11,604 bases of DNA, from positions 1 to 11,604 of the forward strand of contig JAJYGU010000368.1 of assembly GCA_021784975.1 (NCBI GenBank), given 5' to 3'. Made by a program: the position numbers and the translations under genes. Source of the stretch: Planctomycetota bacterium. Its GTDB lineage: Bacteria > Planctomycetota > Planctomycetia > Pirellulales > Thermoguttaceae. How positions within the stretch are numbered: the first letter of the stretch is position 1; the number at the start of each line of letters is the position of its first letter. The notes under the pieces are model-generated. The model had not been told where the DNA came from. It ran no database searches and was given only the letters and a program-made list of their open reading frames with translations. Of the stretch, positions 1 to 4,993 are shown one piece after another.

Positions 1-52
1 CTAACTCCGCGTCTTTCACACCGTGTCGAGCCGGCTGACTCCACGCGATCAT
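1..52 (-). CDS. Possible small ORF running off the left edge
   Basis: A minus-strand ATG at 52 opens a frame (MIAWSQPARHGVKDAEL...) that stays open to the window edge, so only about 17 codons are visible. A GGGGAGG Shine-Dalgarno-like run (plus-strand 60-66) sits 7 bases before the ATG, which is the main support. It would be the third gene in a tightly packed minus-strand series (128-268, 69-131, this one). No family is recognised. Too little is visible to exclude chance. Confidence 0.25.
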   Translation of the reverse strand, partial: MIAWSQPARHGVKDAEL

Positions 53-68
53 CCCGCTGCCTCCCCAA

Positions 69-131
69 TCAAATCCCCACTGCGGCCCACAACCCGCCCG
101 AAATCAAGGCCGTTTGCATGCCCGCGGTCAT
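69..131 (-). CDS. Putative 20-aa peptide, translationally coupled
   Basis: A 20-codon frame (MTAGMQTALISGGLWAAVGI) whose ATG overlaps the TGA of the upstream minus-strand ORF by four bases (ATGA, 128-131). An AAGGAGG motif (plus-strand 139-145) lies 7 bases before the start, inside the end of the upstream gene. Overlap plus a strong ribosome site is the usual look of coupled translation. The peptide is mostly hydrophobic and could be a tiny membrane peptide. No family is recognised, and length alone makes it uncertain. Confidence 0.25.
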   Translation of the reverse strand: MTAGMQTALISGGLWAAVGI

Positions 132-268
132 CGATGAGCCTCCTTTTCCTTCCCGGACTCCCCCACGACCAATTTGCCGTCGAAGGGGCCACCCACGAAC
201 TTGAAGATCATCCTCTTAGGGTAAGACCCAATACGATGGATGCCGACAATATCTTCCATCTTAGTCAT
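128..268 (-). CDS. Small unknown protein with a KFVGGPFDGKLV core
   Basis: A 46-aa minus-strand frame starting MTKMEDIVGIHRIG. Its core 'FKFVGGPFDGKLVVGES' has the look of the short beta-rich 'FxGGPxDG' proteins common as unknowns in planctomycetes; that comparison is from memory and was not searched. The core lies at about residues 22-38 and the tail is charged (GKEKEAHR). An in-frame second ATG at 259 is an alternative start; neither has a clear ribosome site. The stop overlaps the next small ORF by four bases. The overlapping plus-strand frame (23-292) is low-complexity Pro/Ser/Arg and less protein-like. Function unknown. Confidence 0.5.
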   Translation of the reverse strand: MTKMEDIVGIHRIGSYPKRMIFKFVGGPFDGKLVVGESGKEKEAHR

Positions 269-290
269 GTCACGTATACCCCCGCTTACT

Positions 291-300
291 AGGAGGTGAT
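291..300 (+). promoter_or_regulatory. Perfect Shine-Dalgarno sequence
   Basis: AGGAGGTGAT is an exact complement of the 3' end of 16S rRNA and sits 7 bases (counted from AGGAGG) before an ATG at 304. It decides the start of the plus-strand ORF 304-474. It is not the end of an inverted 16S gene, because the bases that follow do not continue the conserved 16S 3' sequence. Confidence 0.45.
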
Positions 301-303
301 GAG

Positions 304-474
304 ATGCAAGTGCGAATTGAATCCGGCTTCTGTTCGGTACGAGGAGGGGCTACTTTCCTCGTGGACTCTGGGCCGCTGATGTGTCGCTTCAAGGCAGCAT
401 GGGCTTTACCACCTTCTCGCAGAACCTTTCGTATCGCTGCCGAGCAAGCTCCACGTCCGAATGTAGGTTGTTGA
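304..474 (+). CDS. Putative 56-aa protein with ideal ribosome site
   Basis: The ATG at 304 follows a perfect Shine-Dalgarno sequence. The 56-aa frame begins MQVRIESGFCSVRGGATFLV and ends in a basic, Pro-containing tail. The last 86 bases overlap, in antisense, the end of the 187-aa minus-strand gene (389-952), so the two are convergent and one tail may be wrong. The N-terminal half, outside the overlap, is the more protein-like part. No family is recognised. The start signal is the only strong evidence; an indel shortening or extending the frame is possible. Confidence 0.35.
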   Translation: MQVRIESGFCSVRGGATFLVDSGPLMCRFKAAWALPPSRRTFRIAAEQAPRPNVGC

Positions 475-952
475 TATGTTCCTCCAGATTCCCAATCATC
501 GCTTCTCCCACCTCAGGCAACAGTGTTTCCTCCGCAATTCGCCGGTGAAGCACATCGAGTGCCGATTGCGATTTGTGAAGGACGGCATCTAAACATGCCC
601 TGTCACCACACTCTCGAAGGTAAGCCAGGGTATAGGTCACGACCGCATGGACTAGAAATGGCTCGAACACACCTGTAGCAGTGTGACGGAACTTTTCCTC
701 GAACTTGTTGTACCGCAGCTCAAGCCTTTCTTCTTCTGTCTCTGCCGTTCCCTGCGTTACGGGGGCTTCGAGGAATGCAAGGTACATCCATGTGAGCATC
801 CGGTCTCTCTCAAACACGTCCAGGCTATCAAGCAGTCGAAACAGATTATCGAGGCTGTTCCTTTCGGGGTGCGGAGCCAGAGTGACATACTGGATGTGCT
901 GTATTAGGAAGTCAGTCATTTGCCTGATTCTCTTGTCTGCAAAGACCCTCAC
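389..952 (-). CDS. Hypothetical 187-aa helical protein
   Basis: The longest frame in the left accessory region, rich in Leu, Glu, Arg and His and probably all-helical. No signal peptide, membrane segment or known motif is seen. The GTG start at 952 is preferred because it overlaps the TGA of a short upstream frame by four bases (GTGA, 949-952), a coupled arrangement. An ATG at 919 (176 aa, starting MTDFLIQ) is the alternative; neither has a strong ribosome site. It sits among very small genes, some phage-like in packing. The 3' end overlaps the plus-strand ORF at 304-474. I do not recognise the family. Confidence 0.65.
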   Translation of the reverse strand: MRVFADKRIRQMTDFLIQHIQYVTLAPHPERNSLDNLFRLLDSLDVFERDRMLTWMYLAFLEAPVTQGTAETEEERLELRYNKFEEKFRHTATGVFEPFLVHAVVTYTLAYLRECGDRACLDAVLHKSQSALDVLHRRIAEETLLPEVGEAMIGNLEEHINNLHSDVELARQRYERFCEKVVKPMLP

Positions 953-1032
953 GGTAGCAACGAGTCGGGCTGCCGTGCAACCTCCATCTCTGCAAAGAGA
1001 CTATTGATGCGATTTTCCAAGTCCCCAATCAT
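949..1032 (-). CDS. Putative 27-aa ORF coupled to the 187-aa gene
   Basis: A short minus-strand frame starting MIGDLENRINSL, acidic and amphipathic, with a GAGGA-like site upstream. Its TGA overlaps the GTG start of the 187-aa gene by four bases. The same frame is open upstream to about 1105 without any start codon and reads as plausible protein (including KSSSVWRRGADEEPH). It may therefore be the C-terminal part of a longer gene joined by a frameshift to the ORF at 1070-1285. Treat as a fragment of uncertain extent; no family recognised. Confidence 0.3.
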   Translation of the reverse strand: MIGDLENRINSLFAEMEVARQPDSLLP

Positions 1033-1069
1033 GTGGGGTTCCTCATCTGCACCTCTTCGCCAGACACTG

Positions 1070-1285
1070 CTAGACTTCCTCTTGCCGCCATACGTATTTG
1101 CCGACTACGCCCTGACAAATCACCGGCGTTTGGCGTAGCTGCCACGATACGTGTTCCGCCTCATCCCGGCTGAGTATGCCTTCCGGGTTAGAAACGTAGT
1201 CGCAGGACTGCGTGGCAGGTAGGGTGCCGAAGGTGATTCCGCCCTTGCGGGCGAAATCACGATAAAGCCCCACTGAGAAGCTCAT
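1070..1285 (-). CDS. Hypothetical 71-aa protein, possibly frameshifted
   Basis: The ATG at 1285 is preceded by AGAGAGGG (plus-strand 1292-1299) with a 6-base gap, a good ribosome site. The product begins MSFSVGLYRDFARKGGITFG and contains two Cys and several aromatic residues; no motif is recognised. Around 1095-1105 the reading looks as if it could continue in another frame into the 949-1032 ORF. A single indel would give one protein of about 105-110 aa. Its neighbours on the same strand lie downstream at 949-1032 and 389-952, so these could be one transcript. Confidence 0.4.
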   Translation of the reverse strand: MSFSVGLYRDFARKGGITFGTLPATQSCDYVSNPEGILSRDEAEHVSWQLRQTPVICQGVVGKYVWRQEEV

Positions 1286-1358
1286 AGGCGGCCCTCTCTA
1301 GTGCATGTGCCGCAGCCAAACGGCTCAATGGCAGGAGAAAAAACCGAGCAATAGGGCT

Positions 1359-1381
1359 ATTCAGAGCGGTTACATCTGAAT
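1359..1381. repeat. Short inverted repeat (7-bp stem)
   Basis: ATTCAGA and TCTGAAT are separated by 9 bases. There is no T-run on either side, so a terminator is not supported. It lies between the ribosome site of the 1070-1285 ORF and the bS21-like remnant and could be a small operator or chance. Confidence 0.25.
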
Positions 1382-1491
1382 CTTACGCTTGCCTTGCCGA
1401 ATTGCCATAACCCGAGTGGCAACAGGGCGAGGTACTGAGGAGCCTGCCTCCCAAACCGCCGTTGTCCCGCAACCTCCCCCGAATGCCATAG

Positions 1492-1614
1492 CTGGTGGAG
1501 CGTACCGGACTGAAGCGTGAGCTACGGCGTCGGGAGCGGTATGAAAAGCCTTCGGACGTGAAACGCAGAGAGAAGGCTCGTGCCATTCGGAGGTCACAGA
1601 AACCACAGTCTTAG
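1492..1614 (+). pseudogene. rpsU: Remnant of ribosomal protein bS21
   Basis: About 40 codons read LVERTGLKRELRRRERYEKP, then SDVKRREKARAIRRSQKPQS and TAG. This aligns closely by eye to the C-terminal part of bS21, which in E. coli reads EKAGVLAEVRRREFYEKP followed by a basic tail. The conserved arginine cluster and the YEKP turn are intact. The N-terminal third (the VREN..ALRRF region) is not readable: a TAG at 1489-1491 interrupts the frame just before it, and the upstream in-frame codons (NLPRMP) only faintly resemble ALRRFKR. The only nearby start would be GTG at 1495, without a ribosome site. bS21 binds the 30S subunit near the 16S 3' end, and homologues also occur in phages (established knowledge). 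Best read as a decayed copy, not the working gene. Confidence 0.5.
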
Positions 1615-1622
1615 GATGGCGA

Positions 1623-1876
1623 TCAGTCCCCAGCACATTTCACTCGGTAGTCCATGCCCTCAAGTTCCTGAATGATCCGATGGTGGTCTTGGATATCACT
1701 CCTGCCATCCTTGGTCGTTTGCCCGATTCCCAACCGCCACGCAACTCGCCCTTGCCATCGCTGGCCTGCCCATGTTGCTCGGCATAGAATGTGTCGTTGA
1801 CCGCCACATTCGGCAAGCAGACCCAGAGTCCTCCTGCTTCATCATTACAGAGGAGACAGAAAATGTCAGGACATAG
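1623..1876 (-). pseudogene. Frame-broken small CxxC protein gene
   Basis: Two overlapping minus-strand frames each read like protein but lack proper starts. The first, open from about 1876, reads DIFCLLCNDEAGGLWVCLPN and then VAVNDTFYAEQHGQ, with a CxxC pair. The second, ending at the TGA at 1623-1625, reads TTKDGRSDIQDHHRIIQELE and ends MDYRVKCAGD. A frame change near 1735 would join them, and one extra base near 1870 would give an ATG start (MSDIFCLLC...). The second part alone could start at TTG 1733 (36 aa). Its 5' end overlaps the plus-strand ORF at 1863 by 14 bases. Family not recognised; either a pseudogene or an assembly with indels. Confidence 0.3.
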
Positions 1877-1991
1877 CTACGCCAGAGACAACTGGCGACG
1901 AAAGAAGAAGCTACAGAAACGCAACGCCGAGAAGACCCTCGCCCACAAAGTGAGGACTTCTGCCCGTCGGTCGCCAGGGATCAGCCGATGA
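1863..1991 (+). CDS. 42-aa very basic peptide
   Basis: The ATG at 1863 follows AGAGGAG (1849-1855) with a 7-base gap, which fixes the start well inside a longer open frame beginning at 1791. The product starts MSGHSYARDNWRRKKKLQKR and about a third of it is Lys/Arg, as in small RNA- or ribosome-binding proteins. No specific family is recognised. Its TGA overlaps a possible ATG by four bases, and the following frame (up to 2106) also reads as protein, so the 3' end may be altered by an indel. It lies close to the bS21 remnant on the same strand. Confidence 0.5.
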   Translation: MSGHSYARDNWRRKKKLQKRNAEKTLAHKVRTSARRSPGISR

Positions 1992-2025
1992 ACGATGGCG
2001 ACAAGCCGCCACGTTGACACTGGCG

Positions 2026-2106
2026 GTGACCATTGATGGAATTCCGCCTGAGATACCCTCCGTTACCCCAACGTTTCACCCACTAACGCCAAGTGCCAAA
2101 CCGTGA
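2026..2106 (+). CDS. Possible 26-aa ORF or C-terminal fragment
   Basis: The frame is open from 1954 to a TGA at 2104-2106. It reads SADERWRQAATLTLAVTIDG, then IPPEIPSVTPTFHP with a Pro/Thr-rich end. The only usable starts are GTG 2026 or TTG 2014, neither with a ribosome site. It may instead be the shifted tail of the basic peptide at 1863-1991. The TGA overlaps the GTG start of the next gene by four bases (GTGA), which favours real translation. Confidence 0.25.
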   Translation: MTIDGIPPEIPSVTPTFHPLTPSAKP

Positions 2107-2270
2107 ACCGTCTGCTTATGTTTATCGGGATGACGATTGGCGGCTACGTTGGCTGGTGGGCTGGCGACTACTTCGGTTTTGGGTTGATGGGGACATTCCT
2201 GGTCAGTCTCCTTGGCAGTGCGGTCGGGATCGTCGTGGCATGGAAGGTGCAGACGGACTATCTGAGTTGA
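2103..2270 (+). CDS. Small two-helix membrane protein (55 aa)
   Basis: The GTG at 2103 opens a 55-aa frame beginning MNRLLMFIGMTIGGYVGWWA. It has two hydrophobic, Gly-rich segments (about residues 3-20 and 27-47) separated by a short GDYFGFG turn, and ends in a polar VQTDYLS tail. This is the pattern of small inner-membrane helical-hairpin proteins with glycine-zipper-like spacing; no named family is claimed. The start overlaps the preceding ORF's stop by four bases, suggesting coupled translation in place of its own ribosome site; ATG 2118 is an alternative. A strong palindrome follows at 2312-2339. Confidence 0.6.
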   Translation: MNRLLMFIGMTIGGYVGWWAGDYFGFGLMGTFLVSLLGSAVGIVVAWKVQTDYLS

Positions 2271-2311
2271 GGAGACGTAGGGCTGGATTCTTGACAAGGA
2301 TCTACGAAAAC

Positions 2312-2339
2312 GCCCACCCGACATCGATGTCGAGTGGGC
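2312..2339. terminator. 28-bp palindrome, possible terminator
   Basis: A near-perfect palindrome with one mismatched pair between its 14-base halves (GCCCACCCGACATC and GATGTCGAGTGGGC). It lies 42 bases after the stop of the small membrane protein gene. No T-run follows, so a rho-independent terminator is only suggested. It could also be a protein-binding site or the left edge of the repeat cluster that follows. Confidence 0.4.
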
Positions 2340-2383
2340 TTGGCACCCAAGATGGGCTGATCCACCACCACGCCTCAGGACCT

Positions 2384-2446
2384 GAAAAGGGGACATCACT
2401 CATTTACATCCTTCTCCGGCTCCGAAATCAGTGATGTCCCCTTTTC
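2384..2446. repeat. Hairpin repeat with GGGGACA tips (unit 1)
   Basis: Arms 2384-2400 and 2430-2446 are perfectly complementary over 17 bases (GAAAAGGGGACATCACT and its complement). After one C-C mismatch, four more pairs follow, leaving a 19-base loop. The outer tip AAAAGGGGACA is shared with unit 2, and GGGGACA with all the repeat units in this window. It is too short to code for protein and looks like a REP/MITE-like palindrome. Confidence 0.75.
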
Positions 2447-2499
2447 TGCCCTAAACTACCTCAATCCTCCAATACCAGTTTTCACACCGTGTAGGGGAA

Positions 2500-2665
2500 A
2501 AAAGGGGACATTCTACTTTGTATCTTGGATTCGAGGTCGGCCACGAGGGTGAATGCCTGCTTCCATGCCCAATCGCTCCACCGACGCCCTTGCAATGCTT
2601 GCCATGCGCAGATTTTATCGCCTTCTTTCATCTCCAATAAGATAAAAAGTAGAATGTCCCCTTTT
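2500..2665. repeat. MITE-like unit with 20-bp inverted ends (unit 2)
   Basis: Inverted ends 2500-2519 and 2646-2665 (AAAAGGGGACATTCTACTTT and its complement) are perfect over 20 bases and extend by six more pairs after one mismatch. The 166-bp unit encloses about 110 bases. A 49-codon minus-strand frame (2482-2631, starting MKEGDKICAWQALQGRRW) runs through it and looks somewhat protein-like, but it has no ribosome site and ends outside the unit, so I do not call it a gene. The tips match units 1 and 3, but the inner arm sequence is its own. Confidence 0.7.
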
Positions 2666-2717
2666 GCTTCTCCAACCGCAAGTTGATTACCCGGCGGACC
2701 GCGCTCTCCATCGGATG

Positions 2718-3491
2718 AGAAAGGGGGACAGGCGCGCTTATCTGGAATATCATGCCTTGTCGGGTACCTTTCTCGGACGATGTGGTGCTCGCAGAGTCGA
2801 TTCCAAGCCGAGTTCTCCAGCCGTTCGGCGGACCCACTCTTCACCTCCGTAAGGCTGGCCGCGGGCCACGCAACGACGGATCGCCTCCAGTTCCGCCTCC
2901 GTTGGTGGATCGTTGACCAATTTGCACCAACCTCGCGGATAGGGCACCGGCCATGCACTGAGCAACTGTTTTTGCTCCGCCGTGCCGGAGGTCCGTCGCC
3001 ACAGGCTGGACCACTTCCACCCCTCGGCGCGTTCGGCCAAACCTGCCCGCAGCGCGTTGCGCTCCACGTAACGCACAAGCTGGTAGAAATACTCCTCCTC
3101 TTCGACCGGAAACGACTTGTACCGGCTCTGGTACACGTGCCCATAGCCCACTCGCCGACGGTGCAACTGCCAGCGTCGCACGTGCTTGGTGGTGAGCTGC
3201 TGCATGAAGGCCGCCAAATCGCCATCCCGCTCGGGCCAAAGCACGAGGTGCCAGTGGTTGGGCATAAGACAATAGGCGCCTATCCGCATCGGCCGCGACT
3301 GGTGCGTTTGCTCCAATAGCCCTTCAAAGGCGGCGTAGTCCTTCTCCTGGGAAAACAACCCCCTTCGGCCCACGCCTCGATTCAAGACGTGGAACAGCAT
3401 CCCTCCCGGAGCAACTCGTGCGGCACGCGGCATCCTCAGAGACTATCATCATCCCGATTTCTTGTCAATAAGCGCGCCTGTCCCCCTTTCT
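2718..3491. mobile_element. RAYT element with perfect 24-bp inverted ends (unit 3)
   Basis: The ends 2718-2741 (beginning AGAAAGGGGGACAGGCGCGC) and 3468-3491 are exact reverse complements over 24 bases. They enclose one gene, the RAYT at 2750-3433, with 8 bases between the inner left end and its stop codon and 34 bases between its start and the right end. No target duplication is evident, as expected for Y1 (HUH) transposases, which do not make them. RAYT genes are typically single-copy and flanked by inverted REP sequences (established knowledge), so this may be a domesticated gene with its REP pair rather than an active insertion sequence. Confidence 0.8.
2750..3433 (-). CDS. REP-associated tyrosine transposase (RAYT, TnpA-REP-like Y1)
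   Basis: 227 aa, usual for RAYTs. These single-strand nucleases of the IS200/Y1 HUH superfamily cut and rejoin REP hairpins through a covalent tyrosine link. Visible motifs: an N-terminal 'GGMLFHVLNRGVGRRGLF' (residues 10-27), the HUH motif PNHWHLV (58-64, H60 and H62 binding metal), and the tyrosine helix EEYFYQLVRYVERNALRAGL (113-132), in which Y115, Y117 or Y122 is the nucleophile candidate. 'GELGLESTL' and 'RPRK' near the C-terminus fit the usual RAYT tail. The frame is intact and the catalytic His pair is present, so it could be functional. It lies inside perfect 24-bp inverted repeats beside two related palindromic units. The ATG at 3433 has only a GAGG directly before it. Family confident; activity unknown. 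Confidence 0.93.
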   Translation of the reverse strand: MPRAARVAPGGMLFHVLNRGVGRRGLFSQEKDYAAFEGLLEQTHQSRPMRIGAYCLMPNHWHLVLWPERDGDLAAFMQQLTTKHVRRWQLHRRRVGYGHVYQSRYKSFPVEEEEYFYQLVRYVERNALRAGLAERAEGWKWSSLWRRTSGTAEQKQLLSAWPVPYPRGWCKLVNDPPTEAELEAIRRCVARGQPYGGEEWVRRTAGELGLESTLRAPHRPRKVPDKA

Positions 3492-3507
3492 TCCTCCTTT
3501 CTTCCTC
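3486..3507. repeat. Tandem 11-bp pyrimidine repeat
   Basis: CTTTCTTCCTC occurs twice in tandem, the first copy overlapping the right end of the RAYT element. It is probably simple slippage next to the element's end; no equivalent is seen at the left end, so it is not a target-site duplication. Confidence 0.4.
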
Positions 3508-3530
3508 CCTAAGTCCGTTAAGGCGTCGCC

Positions 3531-4925
3531 CTAACCTCGGCTCAGGTAGGGCGCTCGCTGCGGGCGCGTTTGCCAGCGGTTGGCTTCCTCATCGCCAACG
3601 ACCTGCTGGCCTTGCGGATCCCAGGCGATTGTGCGGCCCAAGCGGATCGAGAGATTCGTCAGGTGGCAGGCGGTGACGGTGCGATGCTCGACCTGCACGG
3701 GGGCGCACGGCGGCTTTCGCGTCCGCACACAGTCGAAGAAGTTGCCCATGTGGTCCGTGCTGGGATAGACCCGCCAGGCGCCGGCCGGCAAGGGGTTCTC
3801 TTTGAGCTCGTCAACGGCCTTGCCGTACACCCCGCCACGATTGACAAACACCCGCCCTTGGTCGCCGATAAACATGATCCCGTCGCGGGCGAATTTCCGG
3901 ATTTCGTCGGGCACGTCCGGGCCGAACAGCCAGGCGATCTTCTTCGGCGGCGTGTTTTCGTGCTGGCCCACTTCGCCGAAACGGGCCCGCTTGTTGAGGG
4001 CCGAAAAGTAGAGCACTTCCACCCCATTGACATATTTCATGCGCGAAAAGAAGCGGTCGGGGGTGTTGTAGTATTGCGGGCCGGCTGGATTGGGGAACAG
4101 CCCGCGGGCCTCCACCGAGATTGGCCCGGTCGTCTCGCAATCCATGCCCCAATGGGCGATGTCGACGTGATGGTTGCCCCAGTCGGTGATGATCCCGCCG
4201 GCGTACTCGTACCACCAGCGAAAATTGCTGTGGGTCCGCTGCCGGCAATAGGGGTGCTGGGGCGCCTGGCCTTGGTAAAGGTCCCAATCGAGGGTCTTCG
4301 GCACCGGCTCAGTAGGAAACGGCCCGCCCTGCGCGGTGTAGTAAGGCAAGGCGACCCACACCTGTTTCAGCTTTCCGATGCGGCCGTTGCGGACCAATTC
4401 CACCGCCGTTTGGAAGGGCCGGTCGCTGCGCTGCATGGTCCCCACTTGCACGATCCGTCCGGTTTCCTCCACCACCTTACCCAATCGCTTGCCTTCGTCG
4501 ATGGTCAACGTCAACGGCTTTTCGGCGTACAGGTCCCGGCCGCTCCGGCAGGCGGCGATGTTGATCAAAGTGTGCCAATGGTCGGGCGTGCCGTTGACAA
4601 TCACGTCGAGGTCCTTACGGTCCAGCAGCCGGCGATAGTCCTGATATACATCCGGCTTGCCGTGGAAGGCCGCTCTGGCGGCATCGGCATGAGCCAGGTC
4701 GGCGTCGCAGACGGCCACGATGTCGCCGAACTTCGCCGCCCATTGGGCAACATAGGTGCCGCGTCCGCCCACGCCGATCGCCCCCACCCGCCGCCGGTCG
4801 TGCCGGGAGGGCGTTTCCGCGGCACGCACCCGCCCATCCGCAAACCAGCAGGGCACAGCGCTCCCGGCCGCCAAGGCAAGGCTGGAACACAAGAACTCGC
4901 GACGGGTGGCAGGCAGTCTCAGCAT
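3531..4925 (-). CDS. Tat-exported Gfo/Idh/MocA family oxidoreductase
   Basis: 464 aa. A twin-arginine signal (TRREFL, residues 7-12, then a hydrophobic stretch to about 25) predicts folded export, probably with bound cofactor. The Rossmann domain starts at GAIGVGGRG (48-56); the family EKP motif, whose Lys contacts substrate and nicotinamide, is at 135-137. The C-terminal domain includes GGIITDWGNHHVDIAHW (243-259), with the His and Asp residues expected near the active site. Family members oxidise or reduce sugars and polyols with NAD(P), and exported planctomycete paralogues are numerous. The exact substrate cannot be read. It starts 68 bases after the GH172 gene on the same strand, so the two are likely co-transcribed. 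The ribosome site (GAGAAG) is weak. A long antisense frame also exists but reads as a shadow. Confidence 0.95.
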   Translation of the reverse strand: MLRLPATRREFLCSSLALAAGSAVPCWFADGRVRAAETPSRHDRRRVGAIGVGGRGTYVAQWAAKFGDIVAVCDADLAHADAARAAFHGKPDVYQDYRRLLDRKDLDVIVNGTPDHWHTLINIAACRSGRDLYAEKPLTLTIDEGKRLGKVVEETGRIVQVGTMQRSDRPFQTAVELVRNGRIGKLKQVWVALPYYTAQGGPFPTEPVPKTLDWDLYQGQAPQHPYCRQRTHSNFRWWYEYAGGIITDWGNHHVDIAHWGMDCETTGPISVEARGLFPNPAGPQYYNTPDRFFSRMKYVNGVEVLYFSALNKRARFGEVGQHENTPPKKIAWLFGPDVPDEIRKFARDGIMFIGDQGRVFVNRGGVYGKAVDELKENPLPAGAWRVYPSTDHMGNFFDCVRTRKPPCAPVQVEHRTVTACHLTNLSIRLGRTIAWDPQGQQVVGDEEANRWQTRPQRAPYLSRG

Positions 4926-4993
4926 TTTTGCTTCTCACAGTCAAACCAGCGTGGGTCGGCGTAACGATCACTTTTTCGTGGCCTCTGGGTCTT

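Noticed and set aside
23..292. 89-codon plus-strand frame
   Set aside because: Pro/Ser/Arg-rich with no ribosome site, and opposite a more protein-like minus-strand ORF with the KFVGGPFDG core.
291..300. Inverted 3' end of a 16S rRNA gene
   Set aside because: Only the anti-Shine-Dalgarno complement matches; neighbouring bases do not follow the conserved 16S end.
1489..1491. TAG recoded as an amino acid (phage-style) in the bS21 remnant
   Set aside because: The remnant ends in TAG too, and reading through it gives only a short non-conserved extension; nothing else in the window suggests recoding.
1420..1500. Possible tRNA-like stretch
   Set aside because: I tried to fold anticodon and T arms on both strands and found no consistent cloverleaf or TTC motif.
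1370..1636. 88-codon and 67-codon minus-strand frames
   Set aside because: They are opposite the bS21-like stretch and show no motif of their own; the bS21 match on the plus strand is more specific.
2384..2665. CRISPR array
   Set aside because: The repeats are inverted pairs with differing interiors, not regularly spaced direct repeats, and no cas gene is present.
2482..3225. 247-codon minus-strand frame overlapping the RAYT gene
   Set aside because: Most of it is a shadow of the RAYT frame. Only the last 49 codons look protein-like, and they cross an inverted repeat unit without a ribosome site.
3570..4964. A 464-codon plus-strand open frame opposite the Gfo/Idh/MocA gene
   Set aside because: It mirrors the real gene, has no domain-like motifs and is explained by high GC removing stops in the antisense frame.
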